The notes under the pieces: generated by a model
Database searches by the model: none
The model's input: the letters and a program-made list of their open reading frames with translations, nothing else
Told to the model about the DNA's origin: nothing
Part shown: piece after piece, positions 33,351 to 44,148 of the stretch
How positions within the stretch are numbered: the stretch's first letter is position 1
Layout of the letters: every line of letters starts with the position of its first letter
Position numbers and translations under genes: made by a program
Assembly: GCA_025765615.1 (NCBI GenBank)
Contig: JAIVFJ010000039.1
Coordinates: forward strand, 124,001 to 188,000
DNA from: Zopfochytrium polystomum
Lineage: Eukaryota > Chytridiomycota > Chytridiomycetes > Chytridiales > Chytridiaceae
DNA length: 64,000 nucleotides
Reading direction: 5' to 3'

Positions 33351-34269
33351 TGGTCACTGAGCCGAGAAGCAGACACTCCACGACCAGTCAAACTTCAACA
33401 AAATTATCCACGGTGACAGCTCCCACAACGTTGACGTCCACTGAGAGAACCACTTTCGCAACCTCCGCACCGACAACGAGGACCGCAACAGCAACGACTA
33501 CCTTAACGCTTACGACTACCTTAACGCTTTCCAAAACAAGTTCCACGACTTCATTGTCGACGACACGAGTACGACCACCAAAAAAAACCGTCACAACAAC
33601 CTCGCCTTCACAACAACCTCGACTATCACAACGACATCTGCCCTACCCACATCCATAACACACACGACCACCAGGATTTCCACCACCACGATGATCTCGA
33701 TCTCTGTCCACCATAACGGCTCCGACGACCACAACCAAGACCTCAACAACGACTCTCACGACAGCGTCGCCGACAACGACAACCGAGCGGACCCCATCAC
33801 CACCACGACCACATCCGTGTCGACGAAAACTGTCCCGATCACCGTGAACACAACCTCGACAACAACCTCCGCCTCGACGTCGACGGCAACGGTCCCGACG
33901 ACGGTCGCCTCCACGGCGACGACATCCACCACGCCTCCCTCCTCATCAAAGAAGCGATCCCCCGAAATGGTAGAACCCGCAACAGAGAAAACACCCCTGC
34001 TGGGAGCAAACAATGCGGCTCTTCCCCCTACGAACGATAGAAACGTTGCCTGGATGATGATAGTCGCGTCGATGGCATCAGGAACTTGCACCGGCTACAT
34101 CATTGATGCACGGAGCATCGGTTCGGAAGTGGGGGGGTTCCTTTACACAATGTTAGTTCTGGTGTTAGCATTTCGGCACCAATCAATGTGGCTTCCTCTA
34201 TGTGTTGCATTGACCTTCCACACTGTGATGATTTACCTCGCATTCCTACGGTCTGTGGAGCCGCTCTAG
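33351..34269 (+). pseudogene. Thr-rich membrane protein with shifting frame (possible pseudogene)
   Basis: From the ATG at 33351 a Thr/Ser-rich stretch runs in one frame to about 33600. The Thr-rich reading then moves to a second frame near the run of seven A at 33583-33589, and parts of 33715-33800 are Thr-rich in the third. The final frame (ATG 33691 to stop 34269) ends with three hydrophobic segments (AWMMIVASMASGTCTGYII, GGFLYTMLVLVLAF, LPLCVALTFHTVMIYLAFL), as in a membrane protein with a mucin-like ectodomain. Frame hopping across ACN-type simple repeats points to indels or to missed short introns. No family recognised. Confidence 0.4.
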
Positions 34270-35696
34270 AGCGTCGTTTGAATGGGGGGAAGGCGTCACA
34301 ATGGAATACACGAATCTCTTAGCTCCTCTCTCTACGACAATCATAACGGGTCAACGAAGATAATGGATGTTGTGGCAATGCACATCACACGCTTATCGTC
34401 TTTGGACTTGGAAACGGCGTCCGGAGAAACAATGGCGGTGGCGCTCAGGAGCATTACGTTCAGACCGAACGGACATGCCACAAGTCCCAGGAGACGACCC
34501 ACTGATGCAGCTTCTTCAACGGATATCCCAGCAGCTCGAAGAGCAGCGTGAAGAGGCTCGGCAGCGGGAACAGCGTCTTCCTGAGGAGTCTCTGCAATGG
34601 GAGCAGCGTCTTTGTGAAGAGTCTCAGCAAACGGACCAGTCGCTCCTTGGGAATATGAGACGATTGTGGGAAAAGAACCATCGACAGGATCAAATGAGTG
34701 AGCTCTCGGACGAGGCGAGCAACGATCTCATACCTCGATTAAGTTTCGCTTTCGGTAGCAGCATATTTTGGGTTTTGACCTGAACTTCCGACGCGTGGTT
34801 GTGCGCCACGGTGATTCGTACTGGTGTTGGCATCGTGGCATGACAAGCGACAGCAGCCCCGCATCCACTGAGTATGATTGCAATCGCTTGAGGGAGTTCG
34901 TATCGCCTGGAGGTATGGGCTCTAGTTGAAGAGTATTCCAGCACGCTCTTCAAGGCAAGTTCTCCCGAATCGCGCATTCTCAGCGTTGTGGCTGAGAACG
35001 TAACAAAGGGTTTATCAGACCGTGCAGTTTGTGAGACTCCATCGTCAGGGGTGTCGTTTGAAACTACGGTCGGTCGCTCTGTCGCGGGGGGCGCGGCCGA
35101 AGGGCTGCTGGTGACGGAGGCATTGGGCGGCGACCCGCAATGGCAGCGACTGGGCCACAGTCGCCGCCGCGATTTGGAGGAGCCAAGAAAAAAAAAAAGA
35201 AAAGAAACAAACATTGCACACATCTGCTGAGTCATCTTTCTGTCGCTGTGGACTCCAGCTCAGTGTAAGACAGTTTTGCGGACTCCTTTGGTCAGGTATC
35301 AGTAGAGCACCCAAGACCGAGTAGAGCACCTAAGACCATACCGTCGTGTTCTTGTCGGAGGGTCAGCGACGAAGCCAAAACTTGACCAAGCCAATGTACC
35401 CAATACGCTGACTGTCCCCAGCTCTTGAAAATCTGGCGTTTGCAGTTCGTGGAGACGAACGTTAGTTTGATTCAAAGGGAGAAAAAAAAAACAAGGGAGA
35501 TAGAGAGATCGAAGAAAACTGAGTCAGAACGGGAATAATACGAGGTAAACGTGTTATAATACGTGTTAATGATGGCTACAAGGGCGGAAGCTCTCATAAA
35601 ATGGAATGCGGAATAGATCCGCTACGGCCGCAGGAAACAAAAAAAAAAAAAAAAAAAAAAAAAAAAGGAAAGAAGGAAAAGCTCCACTACAACGCA
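34270..35696. other. Interval with small unassigned frames and an A28 tract
   Basis: A 102-codon plus-strand frame at 34475-34783 encodes a Gln/Glu/Arg coiled coil (LLQRISQQLEEQREEARQRE). A 181-codon minus-strand frame at 34690-35235 overlaps it and has no features. Neither is convincing alone. A28 at 35639-35666 is a poly-T tract on the sense strand of the oxidase gene, 31 bp past its stop. Confidence 0.35.
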
Positions 35697-37477
35697 TCAC
35701 ACCGCCTGAATCCTCGCCGCCAAGTTAATATTATACACAGTGGTATCCAGCACGCTCTCAAACGCCACCGAGCTCCCAATCCACAACGTGCTCCTCGCGC
35801 CCTGCATCTCGACGATGCGCCACGGCACGCGGTCGCGCAGCGCGGCGGCCGAGAACCGCGGAAAGTAGTTTGGCGCCTGCTGGATCACGACCTGCACGCC
35901 GTCCTGCCCGTCGGCGGCGACGTCGGCGCGGAACAGGTCGATCAGCGTCTTGGGGTCGCCCTTAGCGAGGGGCCGGTCGAGGTACTGGTACGCGACGCGG
36001 GTCTGCGGGCCGGTGGCGTTGGCGCCAAAGTCGGTCGGGCCGCAGTGGGCGCAGAGAGGGTGGTACCACGGGTAGGTCGGGTGGGGCCAGCGGGCGAGGC
36101 GCTCGTTCTTGTGGGCGTGGACGCGGCCCGGGATCGCGGCGGGGCGGCCGGCGTAGGTCATGCGGTCGGGCCAGAGTTTGCCGGGGGCTTCGACGGGGGC
36201 TGGGTTGGCGGAGGTGTAGAGGGTGGTCGCGAGGACGCCGGCGGTGTAGTTGCCGACGAAGAGGGCCTGCTCGGTGGGTTGGAGGTCCGCGAGGAGGGAG
36301 GCGGAGAGGCTGAGGTCGACGGCCATGACGAGCGTATCGAATTGCACGGTGGTCGGTTTGGTGGCGCCGGTGCGGAGGTATGTGACTGTTTTCTTTTTAT
36401 TGCTGGTGTTGATGCTTTCGGCGTCGGCGACCGCGGCGCCGGCAGTGGAGCTGGTCGCGAGGCCACGGGTGATGTTGGTGACGGTGGCGTCGGTGACGAC
36501 CTTGACCTTGTGCTTCTTGGTGTAGTGGTCGGCTATGGATTTCCAGAGGGTCTGGAAGCCCTCGGAGAGCGCAAAGACGGTCGGGCTGAAGGAGAGGGTG
36601 TCGCTGAGTTGGTGCTCGACAAGGTCCGGGTGGATCCACCAGAGGAGGTAGAACGCGTGCAACGTCTCGAGGACGCCGTAACCCTAACCTGCTGCAGGAA
36701 GCGCAGCGGGCGGATTAGGCCGGTCAGGCCGTTAGCCTGCAGAAACTCCATGGCGGTCATGTCGACGCGGGACCAGTTTGACGGGACGGGCGGCAGGCCG
36801 TACGAGTAGTTGCCAAAGATGGACTTGTGGACGGCAATGTACTTTTTAAAGTTGGCGCCCAGCGCGCCAAGGCCGCCGACGAGGTCGGCCGACTTGATGA
36901 GCAGCGAGTTGTTCTCGTTCTGGCCGAGGGTCCACGTCGTAAAGTCGATGTGCGAGTACGGGTCGGCGTCGGACGCACCCATGTCTGCGCCGAGGACAGT
37001 GGCATATCCGACCATATTGTTGAATGGCTGAGGCACCTTGACGTTGGTCGGGTTAAAGCGCGCGAGAAGGTCAAAGATCGGGGTGTACAGTGCGTGGGCG
37101 TAGCAGGTGCCCAGCTCGTGGGGCACCCCCAGCGAGTTGACGACGGTTTTCGACTTGCCGCCGACCTCGGAGTTGGCCTCGAGGACGAGAATATCGGAGA
37201 AGCCCTTGTCGGCGAGGAGGGAGGCAAAGTGGACGCCAGCCGGGCCGCCGCCGACAATGACAATCTTGCCGTCCTTGGGGATAGAGATGGTGCTTGTAGG
37301 CCCGGTTGGCGACGACGACGATGTCGGAGTTGGAGTCGCCTTTGCGGCATTCTGCCAGAAGCCGCCGGCCGAGACTGGCGTGGGCGTCGCAGCCACAGCC
37401 AGCAGGGATGTCACCAGGGCGAGCAAGGACGGCGATGTTCCGTTCTTGTTACGGATGTTGGTGTGGTGTATAAACAT
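35697..37477 (-). CDS. Secreted FAD-dependent amine-oxidase-like enzyme, frame break in the middle
   Basis: Flavin oxidoreductase of the amine-oxidase/phytoene-desaturase fold; the substrate is unknown. The ATG at 37477 opens a signal-like segment (LLALVTSLLAVAATPTPVSA), then a Ser/Thr/Pro linker, then the dinucleotide-binding strand KIVIVGGGPAGVHFASLLAD with the Glu of VLEANSEVGGK. Then GVPHELGTCYAHALYTPIFD and N-glycosylation sites. The frame is lost at 36681-36690: the first part ends ...RPLRFLQQ and the second resumes as GYGVLETLHAFYLLWW, with one base too many or too few in the GGTTAGGG stretch. A 23-nt intron is the only splicing solution, so a one-base indel (natural or sequencing) is likelier. 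The second half continues intact to the stop at 35697. An A28 tract lies just downstream. Confidence 0.8.
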
Positions 37478-37810
37478 TTTTTTTTGCTTCGAAAGGGAGG
37501 AAAGACGGTGTTGTTGGATCCGTTGACGTTTCTGCGGTGGTGATGATGCTGGTGTTGGTGGGTGGGTGGGTGGGTGGGTGGGTGGGAGTGTCCGTGTGAT
37601 GAAGTGATTGATTGATGAGGACTGGGGAGTGGGAGTATGGTGGGGGGTTGTGATGTCAGCGAAAGGTGTTGAGTGAGGGGGGGGGTTTATTTATTTGTAA
37701 CGTCCTTGTTGTTCTTGGTCGTAGCTGTCTTCATAGCATCCAGCACTCGCACAACAGATCCACGCAGAATGAAGACCGACTGGGCTGTTTTGTAATCGGG
37801 CAAGCCTTGG

Positions 37811-37848
<38 letters not shown>

Positions 37849-38504
37849 TGCTGTTGTGTGCGTGTGCAGCAAAGGCTGCGGGCTTGTTTTTGCTGTTGTT
37901 GTTGTCCAGGCTCCCTTTGTTTACCTCTCTCTCTCTCTCTCTCTCTCTCTGTCTGTCTGTCCCCCATTGCGTCAGGCTGTGCGCGAAACAAAGATCTGGA
38001 TGTCCCCATTGCGATCTCGGGAAATTAAGCCAGGGCAGACACCACATTCTGACTCTTTCTTTTTTTTTTTTTTTTCTTTTTTTTTTCTTTTCTGGTCCGC
38101 TGTCTTCGGTGTCCGTCTGGCGGAACAACAACAAACAGCACAAACAATCAAGAGTTGCCACATGTGGAGAGGCACCTTCTTCTGTCTCTCACTCGCCTCC
38201 ACACGAATGACAGACAGCAAAAAAATTCTGCAGGGGGAAGCACCGCCCACCGCTGGAATTGAATTCTAGCTATCTCGGTTTGTTTCCTTTTCGATGCTGG
38301 TTCGATGGGGCTTCGTGCTACACCCCTGAACGTATGACCAAGTCCGCCAACAAGAACGAAAGGTGCTTAGTGGGTGGTGCCTTCACGACGGATGAGGGCC
38401 TGTTGCGCTCTTTCGTGTCAAGCAGGATTTTGATTGATGAGAGACGAAGGATGATTGGCTGTTATCATGAGCATTATCGCCTGTATCTAGGCCCAACCAG
38501 CTGC
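37478..38504. repeat. Microsatellite cluster upstream of the oxidase gene
   Basis: Contains a (GGGT)7-type run at about 37557-37587, a (CTG)n run at about 37811-37855, a (CT)n run at about 37925-37952, and T-rich tracts at 38058-38095. The GGGT run can form a G-quadruplex and lies 80-110 bp upstream of the oxidase ATG. No gene supported. Confidence 0.7.
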
Positions 38505-39437
38505 TCAAATGAGAGGGCGAATGCTTCCATCGACCATTGCCCCAGCGGTGGCGCGAAAAACATGCTCAACAACACCACCACAGCGGCTGTGGTTTGAGAG
38601 TGAAGATAACAACGATAAAACGCACGAAGAGCAGAGTCGTCGGGCCCACTTATGGGTCAGAGTACCTCGGTTGGGAGGTGGCCCTGCGATAAGATCTCCA
38701 CTCTGTAGTCTGACTGGAGGAAGACGGAATGGAGATGAGGCCAACCTTCGCCACTTCACCAACTGAACACTCGCCGATGGTCCGTGAGCTCCTCTTCGCT
38801 GCCCCGACTGTCGACCAGCCACCAACCACTCCTGCTGGTCAGCGCCCCAATGGAATGTTCGATTGTGGATGGGGGGTTGTGGGGTTGTCTGACAAGGAAG
38901 GCCATGCGTAGCTTTGCGCTGAATTTTCTGGTCCAGCCGCTGCACTGCTCCTTCGTGCAGGGTGAAGCGGTAAACAAAGTCGGCGTCCTTGAGAACAGGT
39001 GAGACCACCGTCGAAGCCATCTCATTCCTCGACTGGACCCCCCCATCGCGTCCTTCCCATCTACCCCGCGATGCAAGCGGTCTTGAAGATCGCGAACCCA
39101 TTGCTCTTGCGTGGCTGCACGTCGCCGTCGCCACCACCACCAAGTGCAGCTGCGGAGTTTCCACCCCATCGTCATCACCATCACCATCGCTATGACCATC
39201 TCCAACCGCCGTTGCAGTGGCTTCGGCGGCGCCCCGGAGGTTGCCAGTTAGAAACCTGTCGACCTTCGCTCCATCCGCGGCCGCGACAACATGCAGAGCC
39301 CACCCATCGTTGCGGCGGCTGAGCAGCCGCCATCTCGATCGTCTGATACCACCGTTACCAGCCGCTGTCGCTGCCTTCGGACGCACCGAGGCTGAAGAAT
39401 ACACAGATGCGGCGGTCGGACCGCCGTCGTCGATCAT
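38505..39437 (-). CDS. Unassigned long open frame
   Basis: A 310-codon ATG-initiated frame without recognised domains. Composition is Arg/Ser/Gly-rich and the sequence is also open for shorter stretches in other frames, so it may be chance in GC-rich DNA. No signal peptide, membrane segment or repeat. Confidence 0.2.
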   Translation of the reverse strand: MIDDGGPTAASVYSSASVRPKAATAAGNGGIRRSRWRLLSRRNDGWALHVVAAADGAKVDRFLTGNLRGAAEATATAVGDGHSDGDGDDDGVETPQLHLVVVATATCSHARAMGSRSSRPLASRGRWEGRDGGVQSRNEMASTVVSPVLKDADFVYRFTLHEGAVQRLDQKIQRKATHGLPCQTTPQPPIHNRTFHWGADQQEWLVAGRQSGQRRGAHGPSASVQLVKWRRLASSPFRLPPVRLQSGDLIAGPPPNRGTLTHKWARRLCSSCVLSLLSSLSNHSRCGGVVEHVFRATAGAMVDGSIRPLI

Positions 39438-40076
39438 GGGTACCCGTTGACATCGCCATCACCTTCCGCAAAGGGCCTCGAGTATGACCCCAGATCTCTT
39501 CACGTGACTGCCAAGTACCTTGTCAAGATTGCCGCCCACTCAGTTCCGGACTCGCTCGCCGCACACGATCCTTACCATCTCTCCCCTCATACTTGACAGA
39601 TTCAATAAGATTCTAACATTGCGTCTCCTTTTCTTCTTTACAGGTATACGGCAGTTGAAGTATTTTATTCAAGTCAATGGCAGTTGCTTGTCAGTTTACT
39701 CAGATCTATTTTTCCATTTTTGGTTCTCCGTAACCAGGTAGAGAAACGAAGCGCACTCTTTTCTGTGGAATTCTCGTCATTGAGGGAGCGGCCAGACGTT
39801 CCGCCGAGGTAGGAAAAGCCAGCCAGGACCACCTTTCGCAGCGTTTCTTCCGAGTTTCGTTGCCATCAATTCTACAACCACTATTCACTGAATTCGTTGA
39901 CCGCCTTCCGAAATCGCAGGTCTAGGTTCTTCGAAGAGGCGTCGTACCAGACTTTCACACACCACGTCGATTCCAGTCCACGAAGCACTCATCACGTGTT
40001 TGACCGACCAGCAAGAATTTGTGACCTCTCTCACCGCCTGCGCCCAACTGCAACAGCGATAACTGCCATATCGAAA
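39438..40076. other. Upstream region of CRM1
   Basis: About 640 bp with no coding evidence; expected promoter and 5' UTR of CRM1. The start codon context is AAAATGG. Confidence 0.35.
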
Positions 40077-43000
40077 ATGGAGGAGATTCTTGATTTTTCG
40101 CGCGAGCTGGACATCAGCTTGCTGGACCGCGTTGTTCAAGCGATCTACAGCCCAACTATAAGCAGCGAGGTAAGCAAAGGAGACTCGCTGGTTGCAGCAC
40201 GAAGCTGTGTGTAGCATGGCCATACGCACGAATATCAGCGAACACTCAACTGACAGCTTCTATCAACGCCAGCGCGATCTTGCAAACAGAGTGCTTACTC
40301 AATTTCAACACCATCCTGAGTCATGGAAGCGGGTTGACGCAATTCTTGAACGGTCGCAACTCATGCAAACCAAATTCCTTGCGCTTGCAATCCTCGAAAA
40401 CTTGATTAAAACAATGTGGCGAGCACTTCCAGATGCTCAACGAATGGGTATGTTTCTCTCATTTTGATCCAAATGGTATTTTACTGAGCGATTGTACCAA
40501 CTACCCAGGCATCAAAAACTTCACTGTTGCAATTATAATCAAAACCTCTTCGGATGAGTCACCTGCCGACACCTCCCGACGAACTTACCTGAATAAGCTC
40601 AACCGTGTTCTTGTGGAGGTACTGATGTCTAAGTCCTGGTAAATCTAATATTGTCCAGATTTTGAAGCAGGAGTGGCCCAAGAACTGGCCCACTTTTATT
40701 CCAGAAATTGTTAGCTCAAGTAAAACGAACCTTGGTCTGTGCGAAAACAACATGGTTATTCTCAAGCTCCTCAGTGAGGATGTCTTCGAGTTTTCTGCAG
40801 AACAAATGACGCAAGCAAAAGCAAAGAACTTGAAGAGCTCGATGACCGGCGAGTTTTCAGAAATCTTCCAACTCTGTCAGGAGGTCCTCGACAAAGCGAC
40901 AAAGCCTTCCCTCATCAAGGCAACCTTGGAGACTCTTCTTCGTTTCTTGAACTGGATCCCCTTGGGCTACATCTTCGAAACAAATCTCATTGAAGTTCTC
41001 GTGACGCGCTTCTTCAATGTTAACGAATATCGGAATGTGACTCTGCAATGCCTGACAGAAATTGGCGCCCTTCAAGTTGGGCCGGAGTATGATGCAAAGT
41101 TTGTTGTCCTATTCAACGCAACCATGTCCTGTGTTGGAGGAATACTTCCTGTTCAAAGCGGTAAAAGACTCACCGAGCAAGGCAACTTACAAACTGTTCA
41201 AATAGACTTTGCGTCACTTTATGACTCAGATTCTGCAGCTGAAACATTCATTCGGAACCTTGCGCAATTTTTAACAGGATTCCTTGGCTCGCATTTGAAG
41301 ATCATTGAATCCAGCGGCAATCGAGAACAACTCTTGAGTGCGCATGCTTATTTGCTCGGAATCTCTCGAGTGAAGGATCGTGAAATTTTCAAAGTCTGCT
41401 TGGAGTATTGGCACAAGCTTGTAAGTAAACAGAACTGATTCTCTATCTTGAAATCCTCACCTCTCTCCAACCGCAGGTCTCTGAATTGTATGAAGAGCAG
41501 CAGATGCTTCCAACCCTGGCCACTCCGCTCCTCAATCTTGGTCCATCGACAATGACTAACTACCCCCTGCGGAAAAACATATACTTCGAGGCGCTTACAA
41601 ACTTGCGTGTTGTGATGATTGACTGCATGGTTAAACCCGAGGAAGTCCTTATCGTGGAGAACGAAGAGGGCGAAATAGTGCGGGAAACTCTGAAGGAAAG
41701 TGACACGATAGTTTTATACAAGAGTATGCGGGAAGTCTTGGTGTACTTGACACATCTGGATGTAGACGATACGGAAACAGTTATGACTGAAAAGCTTTCC
41801 AAGCAGGTAAAGTTCCTCTTCAATCTCTTTGCAACTTGAATTCTCACCGCAAATAGATGGATGGAAGTGAATGGTCCTGGGATAACCTCAATAAGCTCGC
41901 ATGGGCGATTGGTTCAATTAGTGGCGCTATGAACGAGGAAACAGAGAAGAGATTTCTTGTACAGTTCATCAAGTATCTACTTGGTCTCGTCGAAATGAAG
42001 CGTGGGAAAGACAACAAGGCAGTGGTTGCGTCGAACATCATGTATATTGTCGGCCAGTATCCTCGGTTCCTTAAAGCGCACTGGAAGTTCTTGAAGACTG
42101 TGGTGAACAAGTTGTTTGAGTTCATGCATGAGCTTCATGAAGGTATCTGGTTGCCATGTAAACCTTGCACCGTCTCAAACTTCTTCAAAGGCGTTCAGGA
42201 CATGGCCTGCGATACTTTTATTAAAATTGCCCAAAAGTGCAAGCGACAGTTTGTTGTCCAACAAAGTGGTGAACTCGTTCCCTTCATTGAAGAAATTTTG
42301 TCACAAATCGACCAAATCACATCTGAGCTGCAGCCGCACCAGGTAAAACTAATAACTTTCCAAGCCTTTTTTAACTTGTGTTCAAGGTGCATACTTTTTA
42401 TGAGGCTGTTGGAGAAATGATCTCAGCACAGCCAAACAAAGTTAGTCAAGATCGTCTTATTATGAAGTTGATGGAACTTCCGAACCTTGCGGTGGGCTTT
42501 CATTTTTCATGTTTGATTGTACTCACTTCGGTGCAAGTGGGCGGAGAGCATGCAAGAGGCGAACAGCAACCCAAACTTCTTAAACAGCCCCGATAACGTG
42601 AAAATTTTGGGAAACATCATCAAGACCAATGTTTCTGCATGCACAAGCATCGGCGCACCTTTCGTCATTCAAATATCGCGTATTTATTGGGACCTGCTTG
42701 AGGTTTACAAGGTTGTTAGTGGCCTGGTATCAGACGCTGTGGCTCAGCAAGGTGCTCTTTAACTGCTCAGTTTTCCTTGAAACTAAAATCCACTTCCCAC
42801 AATGGATAGGTCTTCTTGCTACAAGTACTCCAAGAGTCAGAGGAATGCGAACCATCAAAAAGGAGATTTTGAAACTTATCGAGACTTTCATTGCAAGGGC
42901 AGCCGATCTCGCTCAACTGAATGACAGCATGATCCCGCCACTGCTTGAGGCAGTTCTTGGAGATTACGCCCGTAACGTCAAGGAAGCCAGGGATGCAGAG

Positions 43001-44148
43001 GTTCTTCATTTGATGGCTGGAGTCGTGAACCGGTTGGGGGTGAGTATCAAAAAATGTATGCAGCAGTACTTTAATACAGCTCCCTTTAGGTGATCATCAC
43101 CGATCGAGTCCCTGTTGTATTGGATGCAGTATTTGAATGTACCTTGAATATGATCAACCAGGACTTCGAGAATTTCCCCGAGCATAGGCTTGGCTTCTTC
43201 AAGCTCATGCACGCTATAAACTCAAACTGCTTTGCTGGTTCGATGTCCTGCTTGTTTTGCACCTTTGCTGATATTTTTGTGCAGCTCTCTTGAAGATTCC
43301 AGCTCCACAGTTCAAGCTCTTCCTTGACTCGATAGTCTGGGGTTTCAAGCACACAATGAGAGATATCAGCGACTTAGGTCTCACAATCTGCCTCGAACTC
43401 ATCAACAACTTCACCAAAACCGACCCAGCAATCATGAATGCGTTTTTCCAAACGTATTTTTTGAGCATTTTGCAAGATGTCTTCTTTGTTCTTACCAACT
43501 CCTTCCACAAGTCTGGTGAGCATCCTGCCTCTTACCTTTTGAACATCTTCTAATTGGGTGCATTTTGTAGGATTTAAGCTGCAATCAATGATTTTGGCTC
43601 TCATGTTCCAAATTGTGGAAACCGGACAATTGGTGGCGCCGTTATTTGACCCATCACAAGTGGGGAATCCCAACTTGACAAACCAAGAGTTTTTGCGTGA
43701 TCATGTGATGGTACTTCTGCAGAACGCGTTCCAGCACTTGCAAAGGTCAGCGTTTTCTTTGGCGAATGCCATTTACTGACATTTAGGAAAGGTCTCAACT
43801 GATTGTGATTGTCAGTGGAATGTTTGAAAACTGCAAAGACCAATCATCCTTCAAAGCCCACCTGCGAGATTTCCTAATTACGCTGAAGGTGAGGAGGGGG
43901 TGACCATACGCTTTGTGCAACTTTTCTTGCTGAAGGTCCTCTTGTAGGAATTTGCCGGCGATGACAACAGCGACCTATACCTGGAAGAGCGTGAGGCAGA
44001 GGCTCTCCTCAAGAAGCAGCAGGAGAGCATGGTCCCTGGTCTTATCAAGCCACATGACAGGTAGGATTGTTTTGCGATTGACACCGTCTGTAGCAACAAG
44101 AAATCCAACTACTTGTTTTACAGGGCAGACACTGGAATGATGGATTAG
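40077..44148 (+). CDS. CRM1: Exportin-1 (CRM1), nuclear export receptor
   Basis: Karyopherin that carries leucine-rich NES cargo out of the nucleus with Ran-GTP. Sixteen exons close exactly to 1,081 residues: 40077-40169, 40273-40447, 40509-40618, 40659-41420, 41477-41806, 41857-42142, 42191-42342, 42387-42491, 42538-42751, 42810-43039, 43090-43237, 43285-43515, 43571-43745, 43792-43888, 43948-44060, 44124-44148. Hallmarks: [87 protein letters not shown], and the ending [15 protein letters not shown] then a Glu-rich helix. HEAT repeats span the protein. In the NES groove, the residue matching human Cys528 (leptomycin target) is Val535 ([13 protein letters not shown]), so leptomycin B insensitivity is predicted. 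The exon 2 acceptor is the least certain. Confidence 0.97.

Noticed and set aside
36683..36692. Telomere-like CCCTAACC in the middle of the oxidase gene
   Set aside because: Only about one and a half repeat units, and it lies within coding sequence; no interstitial telomere array.
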